Shown here piece by piece: positions 6,329 to 7,125 of a stretch of 7,125 nucleotides of DNA. The stretch's first letter is position 1. Each line of letters opens with the position of its first letter. Under the pieces are notes generated by a model. That model ran no database searches, was not told where the DNA came from, and saw only the letters and a program-made list of their open reading frames with translations. Position numbers and translations under genes: made by a program. Source of the stretch: an uncultured Eubacteriaceae bacterium (GTDB lineage: Bacteria; Bacillota; Clostridia; Oscillospirales; Acutalibacteraceae). The stretch covers positions 1 through 7,125 of the forward strand of contig CALCVR010000114.1 of NCBI GenBank assembly GCA_937905915.1, given 5' to 3'.

Positions 6329-6652
6329 ATGAAACTTGTACTTGCGGTAGTCAACAATGACGACAGCGCTATTCTATCCTCAGCGCTCACCAAGGAGGGC
6401 TTTTCCACTACCAAACTGGCCACTACCGGGGGATTCCTTCGTGCAGGCAATACCACCTTCCTCATCGGCGTTGAAGATGAAAAGGTGGATACCGTCATCG
6501 ACATCATCTCCAAATACAGCCGCCAGAGGACTCAAACCATGCCGGATCCTTCGGTTTATGGAATGGGGATGTATGCCAATTATCCGGTGGAGATCAAAAT
6601 CGGCGGCGCCACTGTATTTGTGATAGATGTGGAGAAATTTGTAAAACTATAA
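6329..6652 (+). CDS. darA: DarA (YaaQ), PII-like cyclic-di-AMP receptor
   Basis: Small cytoplasmic PII-like signal receptor that binds cyclic di-AMP as a homotrimer in B. subtilis and Staphylococcus (PstA); its downstream target is poorly known. The 107 residues match the family over the full length: MKLVLAVVNNDD at the N-terminus, the signature KLATTGGFLRAGNTTFLIGVED (29-50, quoted in part as TTGGFLRAGNTTF), a tyrosine-containing loop (about 73-86), YPVEIKIGGATVFVIDVEKF (85-104) and a normal C-terminal end. The ATG at 6329 is chosen over an in-frame start at 6293 because AAGGGGA (6314-6320) lies 8 nt before it and the family starts at MKL. It follows the yaaO-like gene by 75 bp and precedes holB by 16 bp, so co-transcription with holB is likely. 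In B. subtilis tmk lies between yaaO and yaaQ; it is absent here. Confidence 0.95.
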   Translation: MKLVLAVVNNDDSAILSSALTKEGFSTTKLATTGGFLRAGNTTFLIGVEDEKVDTVIDIISKYSRQRTQTMPDPSVYGMGMYANYPVEIKIGGATVFVIDVEKFVKL

Positions 6653-6668
6653 GTTGTAAGGACTTCAT

Positions 6669-7125
6669 ATGAACTTTCATCATTTCTTAGGAAACGAGTC
6701 GGTAAAAAGGCAGTTGGCACGTCTGGTGGACGCAGGCCAGCTGCCTCATGCTGTTTTGCTCACAGGACAAAACGGCTGTGGGAAACGCATGGTAGCGCGG
6801 TTGCTGGCGGCGGCGTTGGTATGCCGTGGAGAAGGGGAAGTCCCATGTGGACAATGTTCGCCCTGTCACAAGGTGTTTGAGGGCATTCACCCAGATATAT
6901 TTGAATACGCCTCAGCCGATCGAGCTGGAGCTTTTCACATTGACGTCATCCGCGATGTGAGAAGTGATGCCGGGATTCTTCCCAACGAGGCCCCTTACAA
7001 AGTATATATCCTGGCAAACGCCCACCGTATGACGGTACAGGCGCAAAATGCCTTGTTAAAACTGCTGGAAGAACCGCCTCCTTATGTCCGCTTGATTTTG
7101 ACGGCCGACGCCCGTCAGTCCATGC
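6669..7125 (+). CDS. holB: DNA polymerase III delta' subunit (clamp loader), 5' part
   Basis: Delta' is part of the clamp-loader complex that places the beta sliding clamp on DNA. The frame is open from the ATG to the right edge (152 full codons); the rest of the protein lies outside. Seen: FLGNESVKRQLARLV (6-20) as in AAA+ clamp-loader subunits, a P-loop GQNGCGKR (33-40), a four-cysteine zinc module (Cys52, 60, 63, 66, with CGQCSPC), VYILANAHRMT (112-122) at the Walker B position, and the hallmark NALLKLLEEPP (127-137). The Walker B acidic pair is replaced by Ala-Asn, which fits a delta' subunit that does not hydrolyse ATP, unlike DnaX (inference). AAGGA (6658-6662) lies 6 nt before the ATG. 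Position after darA supports holB over dnaX, which shares the same domain. Confidence 0.92.
   Translation, partial: MNFHHFLGNESVKRQLARLVDAGQLPHAVLLTGQNGCGKRMVARLLAAALVCRGEGEVPCGQCSPCHKVFEGIHPDIFEYASADRAGAFHIDVIRDVRSDAGILPNEAPYKVYILANAHRMTVQAQNALLKLLEEPPPYVRLILTADARQSM

Overview
This is a gene-dense bacterial chromosomal window that looks like a Gram-positive anaerobe of the Bacillota, most likely class Clostridia and perhaps Oscillospirales. The evidence is strong AGGAGG-type ribosome binding sites, a cobalamin-dependent (class II) ribonucleotide reductase, and a decarboxylase-like gene, darA and holB in the order known from Bacillus subtilis (yaaO-tmk-yaaQ/darA-yaaR-holB). The taxonomic call is inference. 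No mobile element, CRISPR array, tRNA or rRNA was seen.

Layout. 1-2027 (+) is the 3' part of nrdJ, which supplies deoxynucleotides. A 15-bp perfect inverted repeat (2083-2134), A-rich on its left and T-rich on its right, forms a terminator usable from both strands. It lies between nrdJ and a converging small gene (2435-2157, minus) that encodes a basic 92-residue protein with one C-terminal membrane segment. The 414-bp region 2436-2849 has no convincing gene but contains four DnaA-box-like 9-mers within 54 bp. The + strand then carries ogg (8-oxoguanine glycosylase, 2850-3698), an alanine-racemase-like gene (3868-4920), a YaaO-type PLP decarboxylase-like gene (4913-6253), darA (c-di-AMP receptor, 6329-6652) and the 5' part of holB (DNA polymerase III delta', 6669 to the window end).

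How the genes fit together. Nucleotide supply (nrdJ), DNA repair (ogg), clamp loading (holB) and possible DnaA binding give the window a DNA-metabolism flavour, and the yaaO/darA/holB group lies close to oriC in B. subtilis. The racemase-like gene has its own good promoter and overlaps the decarboxylase-like gene by 8 bp, so the two are probably co-expressed.

The most unusual item is the racemase-like protein. The family's PLP-binding lysine is Glu32, the position of the catalytic tyrosine is occupied by Pro256, and several other active-site positions are altered, while the frame, promoter and ribosome binding site are intact. It looks like a maintained pseudoenzyme or a repurposed fold rather than an alanine racemase. 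Its decarboxylase-like partner keeps its own PLP lysine. The second item of interest is the DnaA-box cluster, and the third is the absence of tmk between the yaaO-like gene and darA.
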